A stretch of 24,279 bases of DNA, from positions 1 through 24,279 of IMG/VR virus record IMGVR_UViG_3300042503_000036; one strand, written 5' to 3'. The notes under the pieces are model-generated. The model was not told the DNA's origin. It saw only the letters and a list, made by a program, of their open reading frames with translations, and searched no databases. This document shows positions 13,533-22,317 of the stretch, one piece after another. The position numbers and the translations under genes were made by a program. Position 1 is the stretch's first letter, and the number at the start of each line of letters is the position of its first letter. Origin of the DNA: a virus.

Positions 13533-13565
13533 AAAAAAGGGAGGGAAGTTTTTTACCGCCCTCCC
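13533..13565 (-). terminator. Strong intrinsic terminator after major capsid gene
   Basis: GGGAGGG (minus strand, 13565-13559) pairs perfectly with CCCTCCC (13545-13539) around a 13-nt loop, and six T follow. It lies 23 bp below the capsid stop and before the tail-protein start. It probably gives partial termination and stabilises the capsid message end. Confidence 0.85.
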
Positions 13566-13587
13566 CAGTTATTTAGGTTAATTAAGA

Positions 13588-14538
13588 TTAGTTAGCAGAG
13601 TTTGTGATTCCGTAAGTAACCATATCTTCAGCAAAACCGTATTTAGCATCTGCGGTGAAACGCATAATTACTCTCACGTTCTCAGATCCGTCAAGGTCTG
13701 CCATATCCAATACTTTAACAAGGTTCATATCGTTTAAGATACCTGTTGCAAAGTGAAGGTTTGAAGATGGAGTAGCCATAGCTGTGTTAGCAGCCATACC
13801 GTTAGCCATAAATACCGGAATACCGTCAAAGAATACATCACCAAGAACTTGGTTTGTACCTTGATTGTTATAACCGTTAGCACCAACACCAGAAGCAGCA
13901 AAACCACCTAAAGCACGTACATATGCTTTGTAGATGTTTTGAGAAACGTAAAGTTTAAGATCTGGGTGACCGTAAAGGCGAGCAGGAATAGCATCAACCA
14001 ACTTTCCAAGCTCCGTGATAGCGTTAGCCGCAGTTACCGTAGTTCCCGCTACTTCTTGAGCAGATGGCAAAGCAGCATCAGCAGCAATTTGAGTAGAGAT
14101 ACCTGCGAACTGACCAGCAGTGTTGTTAACACCTGTCCAGATAGTTGTTTCCATATTGGCAGCAACTTTCTCAGATACGTGAGCAATCAAGAAGTCAACA
14201 AAAGACTTAGGCATAACATCGAATGCAGAAAAGCCCATTTCAGCAGCCTGCCAAGTCGAGTGAAAGTCTTTTTTACAAAGTTGTAAGTTTACTTGGAACT
14301 CTTCCGGTTGCAAGATACGCTCAGTAAGTGTTACAGTTGATGTTGCATCGAAGTCACAAGTTGCGTTCTTGATGATGTCGTCTGTACCAACTTTTTGAAT
14401 TACTTGCTTGTACTTAACATTCGGGTGGATAGTGAATCCGCCTTTCTCCAAAGTTGGAGCAGATAACAATGCAGCAGCGATATATTTTCCGCTAAATTCG
14501 CCAGCATATGTTGTAGTGATTGAAGTGGTAGTAGCCAT
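13588..14538 (-). CDS. Major capsid protein
   Basis: A 316-aa protein with an N-terminal arm rich in Thr and Ser, then G-K-Y-I-A-A-A-L-L-S-A-P-T-L-E and long helices (P-K-S-F-V-D-F-L-I-A-H-V-S-E-K-V-A), alternating with beta segments. The C-terminal part has V-R-V-I-M-R-F-T-A-D-A-K-Y-G, typical of the axial domain strand of HK97-fold capsids in Bacteroidetes phages. It directly follows the protease and scaffold genes and has a strong terminator behind it. The length suits a capsid protein without a large cleaved delta domain. Abundant codons and an optimised initiation region fit its role as the main virion protein. Confidence 0.82.
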   Translation of the reverse strand: MATTTSITTTYAGEFSGKYIAAALLSAPTLEKGGFTIHPNVKYKQVIQKVGTDDIIKNATCDFDATSTVTLTERILQPEEFQVNLQLCKKDFHSTWQAAEMGFSAFDVMPKSFVDFLIAHVSEKVAANMETTIWTGVNNTAGQFAGISTQIAADAALPSAQEVAGTTVTAANAITELGKLVDAIPARLYGHPDLKLYVSQNIYKAYVRALGGFAASGVGANGYNNQGTNQVLGDVFFDGIPVFMANGMAANTAMATPSSNLHFATGILNDMNLVKVLDMADLDGSENVRVIMRFTADAKYGFAEDMVTYGITNSAN

Positions 14539-14561
14539 TTCTTAAAATTTAATTTAGTTAA

Positions 14562-15182
14562 TTATTTGTTTAGTTTTTCAAGGATTGAATCCATAGTTGT
14601 ACGAGCCTTTTTAGGAGCAAATTTGAATAGCTCAACAGGTTGTGCGTTTTCTGGATTATGTAAAATTGGTTTTGGCTCAGCATCAACAGCAGCTAACTCA
14701 ACCGGAGCTTCTTCTTCTTTTGCTTCCTCAGTTGGTTGTGCAGATAGTTTTGCCAATTCAGCTTTTAATGTTTCGTTCTCTTTTTGTAAAGCTTCCATTT
14801 CTTTAAAATGAGATTCTTTTACAATAGATTCAATGATCTTCTTTGCAGTTGGCGCAGCATCTGACATTTCTTCTTCAACAGGCATTCCTGCTTCGACTTC
14901 TGGTTGCTCAACTTCAACTTCAACTTCTGGCTCAGCAGCTTCACGAACATCAGCAATAATACCTTCCTCTAATACAACGAGAATACGCATATCCTCCAAT
15001 TCGTAATCTCCAACAGGCAAAGGAATTTTTTGCTCATCTTCTGTTACAATAAACACTTCGTTACCAGCTTCAAAAGCATCAGCTTCCAAAACAGATACAC
15101 CATCAGTTAATTTCATTTGTTCTAACTTAACTTCCAATCCAAGAAGCGTGCGAACTTTGTTTAAAATCTTGTTTTCGTTCAT
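14562..15182 (-). CDS. Scaffold-like head assembly protein
   Basis: A 206-aa very acidic protein. Residues 1-80 form a beta-rich domain (D-G-V-S-V-L-E-A-D-A-F-E-A-G ... Y-E-L-E-D-M-R-I-L-V-V-L-E-E-G). Residues 80-105 are an acidic run with E-V-E-V-E-V-E-Q. Residues about 115-150 are a coiled coil (M-E-A-L-Q-K-E-N-E-T-L-K-A-E-L-A-K-L). The C-terminus is basic (K-K-A-R-T-T-M-D-S-I-L-E-K-L). An acidic coiled coil with a basic C-terminal end is the usual scaffold layout, and the gene sits between protease and capsid genes. The N-terminal beta domain is unusual for a scaffold and could bind capsid or portal. Confidence 0.65.
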   Translation of the reverse strand: MNENKILNKVRTLLGLEVKLEQMKLTDGVSVLEADAFEAGNEVFIVTEDEQKIPLPVGDYELEDMRILVVLEEGIIADVREAAEPEVEVEVEQPEVEAGMPVEEEMSDAAPTAKKIIESIVKESHFKEMEALQKENETLKAELAKLSAQPTEEAKEEEAPVELAAVDAEPKPILHNPENAQPVELFKFAPKKARTTMDSILEKLNK

Positions 15183-15233
15183 TTTTTAGCTTTTATACGT
15201 CTTTAACTATACTTGTTATATTCTGTTGCGTTT

Positions 15234-15434
15234 TTATCCGTTTACGCCTGTAATAGTTCTCGGTTGGTTCGTGTTTGTAACGGTACTCGATCCTTGCTGA
15301 ACCAAAGCACCTACGCCTTGATTTTGTAGATCTCCATTGCAGCAATCTTTTGAATATTTACCATCATCGCATAAGCATCCACGTTTACCACCTCTTGGGC
15401 TTGATTTACTTGGTGTTTTCTTTAAAAATGACAT
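15234..15434 (-). CDS. Cys-rich small phage protein
   Basis: A 66-aa protein with a basic N-terminus (K-K-T-P-S-K-S-S-P-R-G-G-K-R) and a cysteine motif C20-L-C22-x-D-x-x-x-Y-S-x-x-C31-C32, followed by G-D-L-Q-N-Q-G-V-G and a flexible tail. Four clustered Cys suggest metal binding or disulfide formation. It lies between the protease and scaffold genes, 1 nt below the protease start region of the operon, so a head-assembly role is plausible. I recognise this as a recurring type of small structural-region protein in Flavobacteriia phages, but no function is known to me. Confidence 0.6.
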   Translation of the reverse strand: MSFLKKTPSKSSPRGGKRGCLCDDGKYSKDCCNGDLQNQGVGALVQQGSSTVTNTNQPRTITGVNG

Positions 15435-15435
15435 A

Positions 15436-16323
15436 TTATTTATTTTTAAGTTGTTCTAATTTTCTTTGTGCCCATTCAATACCGGCATCTCCACCCCAAG
15501 CTAACCACATCAATCTGCCGCATCCATCGCCTAACTCCTTTTGTGAGTTTTGTCTGTGACGTTCAAAGGCAGCCATTCTGCTGATCGTTTCTTGAGATAT
15601 AGGTTCTCCGTTTGCTAATTGGTTTGCACGTTGTTTTCCTACCGGTGTGCCGCAAGATCCCCATCCGTTTTCAGCAGCCCAACGCAAAGCAATTTTAGCA
15701 TTTTCTTTAGCAGCTTTTGGATAGTCAGTATAAGATTCAAGTTTGATATCTAAGATCTCTTTTAAATACGCTATTACTTCGTCTTTTTCTTCTGTTTGTG
15801 CGCTCATTTCGTATTTATCAGCAAAGTAGCCTTCAATAGAAAATCCTTTAACTTCTCCGGCCTTTACTCGCTTCCAAATATCATCGTTGTTTACTTTCAT
15901 TGATATCATCCAAGTTCCTTTAGGTAAATCAAAACCATATAACTTAGATTTGTCAGTTTTAGGATCATCAATAATCCAGCTTTCAACTACTGACATACCA
16001 TCAATTTCTTTAGCGTGTTCTAACGTAGCATTGTTCTGATTAGATCGCATTAAGAACAACTCAGATGCCTTACGTACTGTATCTTCAGAAAAGAATATTT
16101 CCCACTCACGTTTCGTCTTTTCATCGTTACGATAAATCTTTTTGTTAGGCGTTAATGCTGGGCCCATCAAAATGCGCTTCTCTTGATCAACTTCTTTGAG
16201 TTGTACTTGGTGCTTATTCAAAGCAATAAAGTTTTCCTCAATGGCCGGAAATTCAACAACGCTTACCGCTTCGATCCCGTGCATTGGATCCTTCTCGTCA
16301 ATGATTAATTCTATTAAATCCAT
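15436..16323 (-). CDS. Prohead protease (XkdF/S78-like) with C-terminal Cys/Trp domain
   Basis: A 295-aa protein. Residues 1-170 match XkdF-like phage serine proteases: V-S-V-V-E-F-P-A-I (21-29), a likely catalytic His103 in T-L-E-H-A-K, V-V-E-S-W (112-116) and the nucleophile Ser162 in K-G-F-S-I-E-G. Residues about 198-293 form a second domain with Y-P-K-A-A-K-E-N-A-K-I-A-L-R-W, C-G-T-P-V-G (224-229), R-A-N-Q-L-A, and G-C-G-R-L-M-W-L-A-W-G-G-D-A-G (267-281). The protease matures scaffold and capsid in the procapsid, which fits its place before those genes. The second domain is conserved-looking but of unknown function, possibly a capsid-targeting or zinc-binding module. Confidence 0.75.
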   Translation of the reverse strand: MDLIELIIDEKDPMHGIEAVSVVEFPAIEENFIALNKHQVQLKEVDQEKRILMGPALTPNKKIYRNDEKTKREWEIFFSEDTVRKASELFLMRSNQNNATLEHAKEIDGMSVVESWIIDDPKTDKSKLYGFDLPKGTWMISMKVNNDDIWKRVKAGEVKGFSIEGYFADKYEMSAQTEEKDEVIAYLKEILDIKLESYTDYPKAAKENAKIALRWAAENGWGSCGTPVGKQRANQLANGEPISQETISRMAAFERHRQNSQKELGDGCGRLMWLAWGGDAGIEWAQRKLEQLKNK

Positions 16324-16344
16324 ATTCCCTAAACTTAAAATGGT

Positions 16345-18186
16345 TTATAATGTTGCGTTTTCTACTCTGTTGCGGTCTAAACTTTGAGCAGTAGTTACCT
16401 GTCCAGAAACAACGTAAGCCTGTACCGGAGTTTGTTGTAATTGCGCTAATTGGTTTATACCAGAGTTACCTACAACATTAAATGATGGTGCCTGACCTTG
16501 TGCAGTGGCACCGCTAAATGTATTATTTAAATTTGAAGGTCCAGGACCACCACCGCCAGGAGTTTTTACTGAAGTGATTGCTTGAATATTTTTAATACCT
16601 GCTGCAATAGCTAAACCTGCATTGATTGGTGCCAAAACAGGCCCAACAACAGGAACACCAATAGTAGATGAGTAAGCTTTTTGTGCTGATAGAAATGTTT
16701 GAATAGTTGCCTCTGCAATAGCTGCCGCCTTACCTGCTTTTGTTTGTTCGCCTAATAATTTTGATAATTGACCAAGAGTTCCAGCAGTTGCACTTAACGC
16801 ATCTTCTTGAGCTTTCTTCTTTTTATCTTCAATAGATTTTTCTATTTCATATAAACGTTCTTTTGATTCAGCAACGCCCTGTAAACCTTTCTTTTCAAGT
16901 TCTTGAAATTCTTTGGTTTTCTTAATGCCAGTAATTTGTAATCTATCAACTTTATCTAAACCTTCTCTTGTTAGATCAACTTTTTTAGATTCTAAACGTG
17001 CAATCTCAGCTGCTTCATTTGCTTTAAGTTGAGTAACGTCTAAATTGAACTTTTTAGCCTCATCGTAAAGAGCTTGGTATTTACGTTTCACGTTTGCAAT
17101 TTCTCTATCCTGCTCGCTTAGTAAACTATCTGCGTAATCTTGCTCCGCTTGTTTTATTTTAGCTAATACGTCTTTATGTGCTTTTAATCTTTCTTCTTCT
17201 GCGGCTGCTTTTTCTTTAGCTCGTTCTTTAGCGGCAGCGGCTGCTTCTTTACCCTCTGAAATTTCTTGACGTAACAACATTTTACGTTGTCTATTCAATT
17301 TTATTCCAGTTTGAGCATTTTCGGTTTCAGCTTCATTCAAGGCAATTGTAGCATCTCTAATTTCTTGCTTCATCTTGACCTCAGCTTGACCGCCTAATGC
17401 TTTAGCTTTAGCTTTTAAGATATCTAAGTCAACTTTAGCAGTTCTTACTTTTTCAGCAGCACTTTCCTTTTCTGCTTTAGTAACTTCTTCTAATGCTTTC
17501 TTTTTTTGTTTTATACTTGCAGTTTCATCAGTTAAAATCTCTCGTGATTGTACGAGTAATTTGTTAATTTCTGATTCACGAACTGCCTGCTCTTTTTTAG
17601 CTTTGTTGTTAGCTTGTTGTTGCTTTTCTAAACCTCTAACAATAGCGAAAGTTGTACCGTTAGCAGCATTAGTTAATTGATTGAATGACGTAGCAGCTTC
17701 TCCGTTAGCTTTTTTCATTGCTTCGGATGCTCCTTTAAAGTCAAGAGTTATGAATTTAAACGCTGCTTCTGCTGCATAAACCAAAGCACGTGTTAAACCA
17801 AATATTGCATCTTTTACCTGAGTACCTACTGCACTTAAACCCTCCCAAACTGCTGCGATCTCTTTTCCTATTTTTACATTGGATTGGAACGCTTCATAAA
17901 TAAATTTTAACGCACCAACTATTACAGTTAGAATAAGAACAACAGGATTTGCCATTAATGCTTTTAATGACGCTCCAAATGAATTTACTCCACCTTCAGC
18001 AGCTTTAAACTGAGGAACCATTGAAGTAACTACATTTTTAATATCTGTAAATACTTTCATCCTACCACCAGATTTTTCACTTGTGGTAGCAAGATTTTCA
18101 GTTGCCTGTGTTACTTGGTTTATATCTTGAGTAACCTCTTTTGCATTAGTGCTTACATTGATCTTTATTGTTTTAGTTTCCGCCAT
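16345..18186 (-). CDS. Tail tape measure protein
   Basis: A 613-aa protein. The N-terminal 70 residues are polar (many Thr, Gln and Asn). A hydrophobic segment follows (about 73-97, A-L-M-A-N-P-V-V-L-I-L-T-V-I-V-G-A-L). Residues about 190-480 are a long charged coiled coil rich in Lys, Glu and Ala. An Ala/Gly-rich hydrophobic stretch lies at about 500-545, and the C-terminus is low complexity. This is the standard tape measure plan: helical ruler plus membrane-inserting segments. At about 1.5 angstrom per residue it predicts a tail near 90 nm. It is followed by head genes rather than distal tail genes, so tail proteins here lie upstream. Confidence 0.82.
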   Translation of the reverse strand: MAETKTIKINVSTNAKEVTQDINQVTQATENLATTSEKSGGRMKVFTDIKNVVTSMVPQFKAAEGGVNSFGASLKALMANPVVLILTVIVGALKFIYEAFQSNVKIGKEIAAVWEGLSAVGTQVKDAIFGLTRALVYAAEAAFKFITLDFKGASEAMKKANGEAATSFNQLTNAANGTTFAIVRGLEKQQQANNKAKKEQAVRESEINKLLVQSREILTDETASIKQKKKALEEVTKAEKESAAEKVRTAKVDLDILKAKAKALGGQAEVKMKQEIRDATIALNEAETENAQTGIKLNRQRKMLLRQEISEGKEAAAAAKERAKEKAAAEEERLKAHKDVLAKIKQAEQDYADSLLSEQDREIANVKRKYQALYDEAKKFNLDVTQLKANEAAEIARLESKKVDLTREGLDKVDRLQITGIKKTKEFQELEKKGLQGVAESKERLYEIEKSIEDKKKKAQEDALSATAGTLGQLSKLLGEQTKAGKAAAIAEATIQTFLSAQKAYSSTIGVPVVGPVLAPINAGLAIAAGIKNIQAITSVKTPGGGGPGPSNLNNTFSGATAQGQAPSFNVVGNSGINQLAQLQQTPVQAYVVSGQVTTAQSLDRNRVENATL

Positions 18187-18334
18187 TTCTTATCACTTTA
18201 ATTTCTCGTTTAGCTTGTTTGAACGCCTTTCTAAAAGACGTATGTAATTTGTATTTACCTTTTGCAATTTCAATGTATTCTCCTTCTCCGTAGAAATCAT
18301 CTATTTGCAACATTGCTATTATTTGCTTTATCAT
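18173..18334 (-). CDS. Hypothetical 53-aa protein before tape measure
   Basis: The ATG at 18334 overlaps the TGA of the large tail protein (ATGA), and the stop at 18173 overlaps the tape measure start by 14 nt. The 53-aa basic product begins MIKQIIAMLQIDDFYGEGE and has a C-terminal amphipathic helix (S-F-R-K-A-F-K-Q-A-K-R-E-I). It fills the only gap in this tail segment and is coupled on both sides, so it is likely translated. It may be a small tail-assembly factor; no family is recognised. Confidence 0.58.
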   Translation of the reverse strand: MIKQIIAMLQIDDFYGEGEYIEIAKGKYKLHTSFRKAFKQAKREIKVIRNGGN

Positions 18335-20739
18335 ACCACTACTATATTTATTGTTTCATCTGTTCTTATTCCATTCGTGTTTGTATAAGCTACACTTATT
18401 GAATATGCTGTACCTGCTGAAGCAGCCGGAGTTGTTACGGTAATATTCTGGCTTGATGTTAATGTATAAGCACTTAAAACCAAATCAGAACTTGATGGAG
18501 TTAATACTGCTGATCCTCCTCCGTTTGGTAAGTTGATTGCAGTTGCTATTGATCCTCCAGAAGTTGGTACTTGATAAAAAGGAACTTTGTTGATCATCGG
18601 CCTAAAGTCAAGATAAAGCGAAAAGTTTACTTCTCCGGATGTTAGGTTAGTTTGCATATCGTTAATGATATAACGTTTATCTCTGATAATTAATCTATCG
18701 TTTAGCTTTAATCCGGTAAGCAGGCTTATTGGTAATTTAGTCTTTACGTTGATCAATCTTTGCTTCAAATTGTAAAGGTTGAAAAGGTAAGAGAAATAAT
18801 ACTGAGCAAATAACGTATTTTGTATTGGCGTAAGTAATAAGCTGGAAGTTTCCGGAGCAAAGTTTAAAGTAAGATCCGTGTTATTGAATCTTAGATCTTG
18901 ACCAAAAGGCGTGTAATTGGTAATTGTTACGTGCGAGCCTACCATTAACTTAAAATTGCAGTCTTGGTTGTCATACTGATAAAGCAAAATAGGCTTCGGT
19001 GTATATGGAGCAAACTCATTATTTAAAGCATAACCAACCTGTAACTCTGTACCTGTAAACTTCTGTTGCAAGATATTCTCAAAAGGTAAATCAACCGTAT
19101 ATTCGCCTCCATCGTAATCATATTGATACGTCATATCTCCGTATCCTCTGGAATATACTTGGCTAAATTGTTTGTTTAAGAAGCACTCTGAATCTTGGTA
19201 TTTAAACGTGATCTTTTTGTAAAGCGGCATACGTGATACGTCAATACTTTCAACGCTTGTGTATTTAGTTATGTCTACAATAGCTCCTTGTCCGTACCAA
19301 TCGTCAATAGGCGCAAGCTCATACGTGTTTTCATCCGTACCTACGCAAACCATATTAAATACCTTGAGGATGCCAGAAAAGAAATCTGCAATCTTCATCT
19401 GAGGTGCGTTGTACTCTAAACTCTGCGTGAGAATCATATTAGATGCCGAGTTTGTTGTTGACTGCGTTTCGGTAACCAAAGACGAACCACTTAAATAAAG
19501 AACTGAGTATTTAAGGGAATGAGTTACGTTAACTGCTGCTGCTGGTCTTAAATAAACTTGGTAAACTGCATTTAAACCAGAAGTTTGATTAACTATATCT
19601 AAAGTATAAACACCTGTTGCGCTGATCTCAACTGAGTTTAATAAGTTTCCGTTTTGAAACACATCTGCGTAAATAGTTGCAGCAGTAGACAAGGAAAGAA
19701 TCTCAATCTCAAGTTGATGCGTAAGCACTCCGTTTATTTCTGTAAATGTTACAGTGTCATTAGTGGTATCTATGTAAGGAGAAAGATCATATAAACCAGT
19801 TGGAGCAGAAACGGATTGAATATCTACTAAATGTTGCTTTCCTACAATTTCAAATTCTCCTTTGTTTTTATAGTAAAGAAATAATTTTGTAAAGCGATCA
19901 TCTTGTAAGAAAGTACCTGTAAATGTTACTCCGTATTTTGCTTGAATTAATTTAAATATTTTACTTACTCTAAAAGCAGGAAAAAGCTCATTGTATTTAA
20001 CTGCTCCACTTGTTGCGTAGATATTGTTGTCAGATATTGAAGTAACATCAAGCCAGTTTGGTGTTGTAGCGTTAACGTATGTAGATTGATAGTGCCAAAT
20101 GCGTTTAGAACTGATTAGCGGATACTTTACATCGTATTGGTTAGTACCGTCTGAAATTCTGTTTGCTATTTCTGTACCGGTGTAAACGTGGTTATAATCG
20201 GTGTAGTCTAAGTCAGAAAGTAAGTCCTCGCCAAAGTAATCTTTTAAAGTACGACCATCTCCGTAAAATGTTACTGAGTAGCTTTCTGGCCTTCCGTTTT
20301 TTAGGTTCGCTTTCTCAATCTGTAATTTACCCCTGCGGAAAAACGTTAAGTCAATCTCAATGAATGAATCTAAACGTATATTATAATCAATCAACGAATT
20401 TACATCTGATTGATAAAAGTGTTGCAGGATCCTATTATTGTGATCATTAGCAGGAATTGTAAACGACTGAGAAAAGTCCGTGAACGTTTTAGAAATATCT
20501 TGTACGTTTTGCACTGTACTTGTTACGCTGATCTGCTCATCGTTAAACAATTCAAGTTTTTCAGAAGATGTCAATAGTCCGGAAATCCCACCAAGCGATG
20601 TTAGATAATCGAACATACAACCGGTAGCTTCGCACGTTCCTCCGTTATTAGTTACAGACGTAACAAAATTATTAACTACGGAAGTTGTAGCATCTTGAAA
20701 TCTTGTAGTGCTTACGTATAAATGTACCTTTCTTTTCAT
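18331..20739 (-). CDS. Large distal tail / baseplate hub protein
   Basis: An 802-aa protein. The N-terminal third contains F-T-D-F-S-Q-S-F-T-I-P-A-N-D-H-N-N (about 85-105), an opening often seen in distal tail proteins of Bacteroidetes siphophages. The middle alternates beta domains with N-x-Y-x-L-A-P-I-D-D-W-Y. Residues about 620-720 resemble hub/tail-associated folds, and the last about 80 residues form an Ig-like beta sandwich ending T-N-I-V-V-V-like (I-N-I-V-V-V). There is no hydrolase motif that I can see. It lies between the 346-aa tail protein and the tape measure. Its most likely role is the tail tip, holding the tape measure end and fibres. Confidence 0.65.
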   Translation of the reverse strand: MKRKVHLYVSTTRFQDATTSVVNNFVTSVTNNGGTCEATGCMFDYLTSLGGISGLLTSSEKLELFNDEQISVTSTVQNVQDISKTFTDFSQSFTIPANDHNNRILQHFYQSDVNSLIDYNIRLDSFIEIDLTFFRRGKLQIEKANLKNGRPESYSVTFYGDGRTLKDYFGEDLLSDLDYTDYNHVYTGTEIANRISDGTNQYDVKYPLISSKRIWHYQSTYVNATTPNWLDVTSISDNNIYATSGAVKYNELFPAFRVSKIFKLIQAKYGVTFTGTFLQDDRFTKLFLYYKNKGEFEIVGKQHLVDIQSVSAPTGLYDLSPYIDTTNDTVTFTEINGVLTHQLEIEILSLSTAATIYADVFQNGNLLNSVEISATGVYTLDIVNQTSGLNAVYQVYLRPAAAVNVTHSLKYSVLYLSGSSLVTETQSTTNSASNMILTQSLEYNAPQMKIADFFSGILKVFNMVCVGTDENTYELAPIDDWYGQGAIVDITKYTSVESIDVSRMPLYKKITFKYQDSECFLNKQFSQVYSRGYGDMTYQYDYDGGEYTVDLPFENILQQKFTGTELQVGYALNNEFAPYTPKPILLYQYDNQDCNFKLMVGSHVTITNYTPFGQDLRFNNTDLTLNFAPETSSLLLTPIQNTLFAQYYFSYLFNLYNLKQRLINVKTKLPISLLTGLKLNDRLIIRDKRYIINDMQTNLTSGEVNFSLYLDFRPMINKVPFYQVPTSGGSIATAINLPNGGGSAVLTPSSSDLVLSAYTLTSSQNITVTTPAASAGTAYSISVAYTNTNGIRTDETINIVVV

Positions 20740-21779
20740 TAGATAACCGAATTGATAGTATCAAATGCGTATTCAAATTCCAACTGATAGTTGATCATTT
20801 TAGTATTGATTGACTTAAATAGATCAGTTGACTTCGTGTTGATTTTAGCAGCCTTTTCGTTTACTAATATCTTTTCGCTTAACAATAGTTGTTTAATAGT
20901 TTCTGAATAGCTTTCTTCAACCCAGTCAGTGTTTAATCTTATTGTTTGCTTTCCGTTAGCGTTAAATACTTCTCTTTGTCCTTCTGTTTGTAGGTAGTTC
21001 GGGAATTGAGATTGTAAGATATTATATTCCGTGTTTTCAACGTTTAAACTATCATAAGAAGCACCAAACATCCATTCACGTTGCCAAGCTCCGTATTTAT
21101 TTACAAAGTCAACTTGAACTGGAACGTATTTACATTTTTCTTTAGGATAAAAATACGAGGTCCATAAAACACCATTAGCTGAATCTAAGATCTCTAATTT
21201 GTTTCCTACCGCTTCCCAAGTTGGATAAACTCTATTTACATCCCTGACGGTGTTTGTTGAAAGGTTAATTAATTGCGTTGCAGCAGTGCTTAAATTGGTC
21301 CAGCGTGCTTTTACTGCGGTTTCAGTGTAAACAGTAACCCAACCAACGTTGCTTATTGGATTATAATAGTAATTACCCTGCGGCAATAATATATCTGAAA
21401 CTGTTGGATTGTATCCATCTGTATAATATCCAAACCCTTCAAATCCTAAACCTGTAATATCAGATCCAACCTGCGTGAAAGTTGTACCTACTCTTTTGTA
21501 TTCCTTAATTGTATAATTACAATACTGCGCTGTTGGTGTAGCTGCTTGAGTGTTTGGCTGCGTTTGTAGGCTGTTATGGCTTATAAATTCACGTATATAA
21601 GGAGAAACATCATAATAAGTAGCCGGAGCATTTGTAGCGGCTATTAGCTTATTTAGAATGTACTGCGGAGCACTTGGCATACTTCCGGTATTCCATAAGT
21701 AAAGCTCAATCTTTGTTTCTACTTGCCCTGTTTCGTTTATTTCAACTATGTATGGGCTTCTTGCAAATATGTTAGCCAT
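20739..21779 (-). CDS. Tail protein, probably distal tail (Dit-like)
   Basis: A 346-aa beta-rich protein starting ANIFARSPYIVEINE. It contains aromatic strands (G-F-G-Y-Y-T-D-G-Y, G-N-Y-Y-Y-N-P, Y-G-A-W-Q-R-E-W-M-F-G) and ends with a helix (S-E-T-I-K-Q-L-L-L-S-E-K-I) and strands Y-Q-L-E-F-E-Y-A-F-D. The start overlaps the neck protein stop by 8 nt, and its stop shares bases with the start of the 802-aa hub gene. Position between neck and hub genes and its beta-sandwich character suggest a distal tail adaptor. A tail-tube function is an alternative. No enzymatic motif is visible. Confidence 0.58.
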   Translation of the reverse strand: MANIFARSPYIVEINETGQVETKIELYLWNTGSMPSAPQYILNKLIAATNAPATYYDVSPYIREFISHNSLQTQPNTQAATPTAQYCNYTIKEYKRVGTTFTQVGSDITGLGFEGFGYYTDGYNPTVSDILLPQGNYYYNPISNVGWVTVYTETAVKARWTNLSTAATQLINLSTNTVRDVNRVYPTWEAVGNKLEILDSANGVLWTSYFYPKEKCKYVPVQVDFVNKYGAWQREWMFGASYDSLNVENTEYNILQSQFPNYLQTEGQREVFNANGKQTIRLNTDWVEESYSETIKQLLLSEKILVNEKAAKINTKSTDLFKSINTKMINYQLEFEYAFDTINSVI

Positions 21780-22317
21780 TTTTCTTAATTATTTGGTCTA
21801 TTTGTTCGTTAAATAATTGCTCTGAATCTAATGCAAAAGATTTGATCAACTCATCGGGTAAATTCTTATAAGCTGCTTCAAATGGCTTTGTAAAAAACAT
21901 ACTGGGCCTAATTCCTTTATTATAAATTCCTCTTGTAATTAGAAAAGCGGTTGATTCATAACTCAAATACTTTCCTGTCTTTTTATCTGAAAATTGAAAT
22001 CTTTTTTGCTTTACCCATTTGTTAATTGCTTGTGTTAATCCACCCGGCCTTCCTGTTCCAGTTCCAAATTTATAAGGGCTATTAGGTGCTTTACTTGAGC
22101 TTGTTTTACCTTTTACTCCTAAATCTTGATAAACACCATAATCTGCCATACTAAACTCTAAAGAGAATGAGTTTTGACTTACGGTTATTTCTCCTTTGAT
22201 TGAATTGTATAAATTCTTTGTAACGTTCTTGTTGCTGTTAGTCAAGTTTCTTCTTGAAACACTAACAACGTGATTCCTAAATCTTTCTAAAGCCTTTTGT
22301 ACTTCCGTCTTTTTCAT
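21772..22317 (-). CDS. HK97 gp10-like neck / tail completion protein
   Basis: A 181-aa basic protein. An N-terminal helix (A-L-E-R-F-R-N-H-V-V-S-V-S-R-R-N-L) leads into L-Y-N-S-I-K-G and the beta strand F-S-L-E-F-S-M-A-D-Y-G-V-Y-Q-D-L-G-V-K-G. The Y-G-x-Y-Q-D-x-G motif is the hallmark of gp10/HK97-type head closure and tail completion proteins. The C-terminal half has I-R-P-S-M-F-F-T-K-P-F, also typical. These proteins form part of the neck ring joining head and tail. It follows the 150-aa gene with a shared base and overlaps the next tail gene by 8 nt. Confidence 0.75.
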   Translation of the reverse strand: MKKTEVQKALERFRNHVVSVSRRNLTNSNKNVTKNLYNSIKGEITVSQNSFSLEFSMADYGVYQDLGVKGKTSSSKAPNSPYKFGTGTGRPGGLTQAINKWVKQKRFQFSDKKTGKYLSYESTAFLITRGIYNKGIRPSMFFTKPFEAAYKNLPDELIKSFALDSEQLFNEQIDQIIKKNG

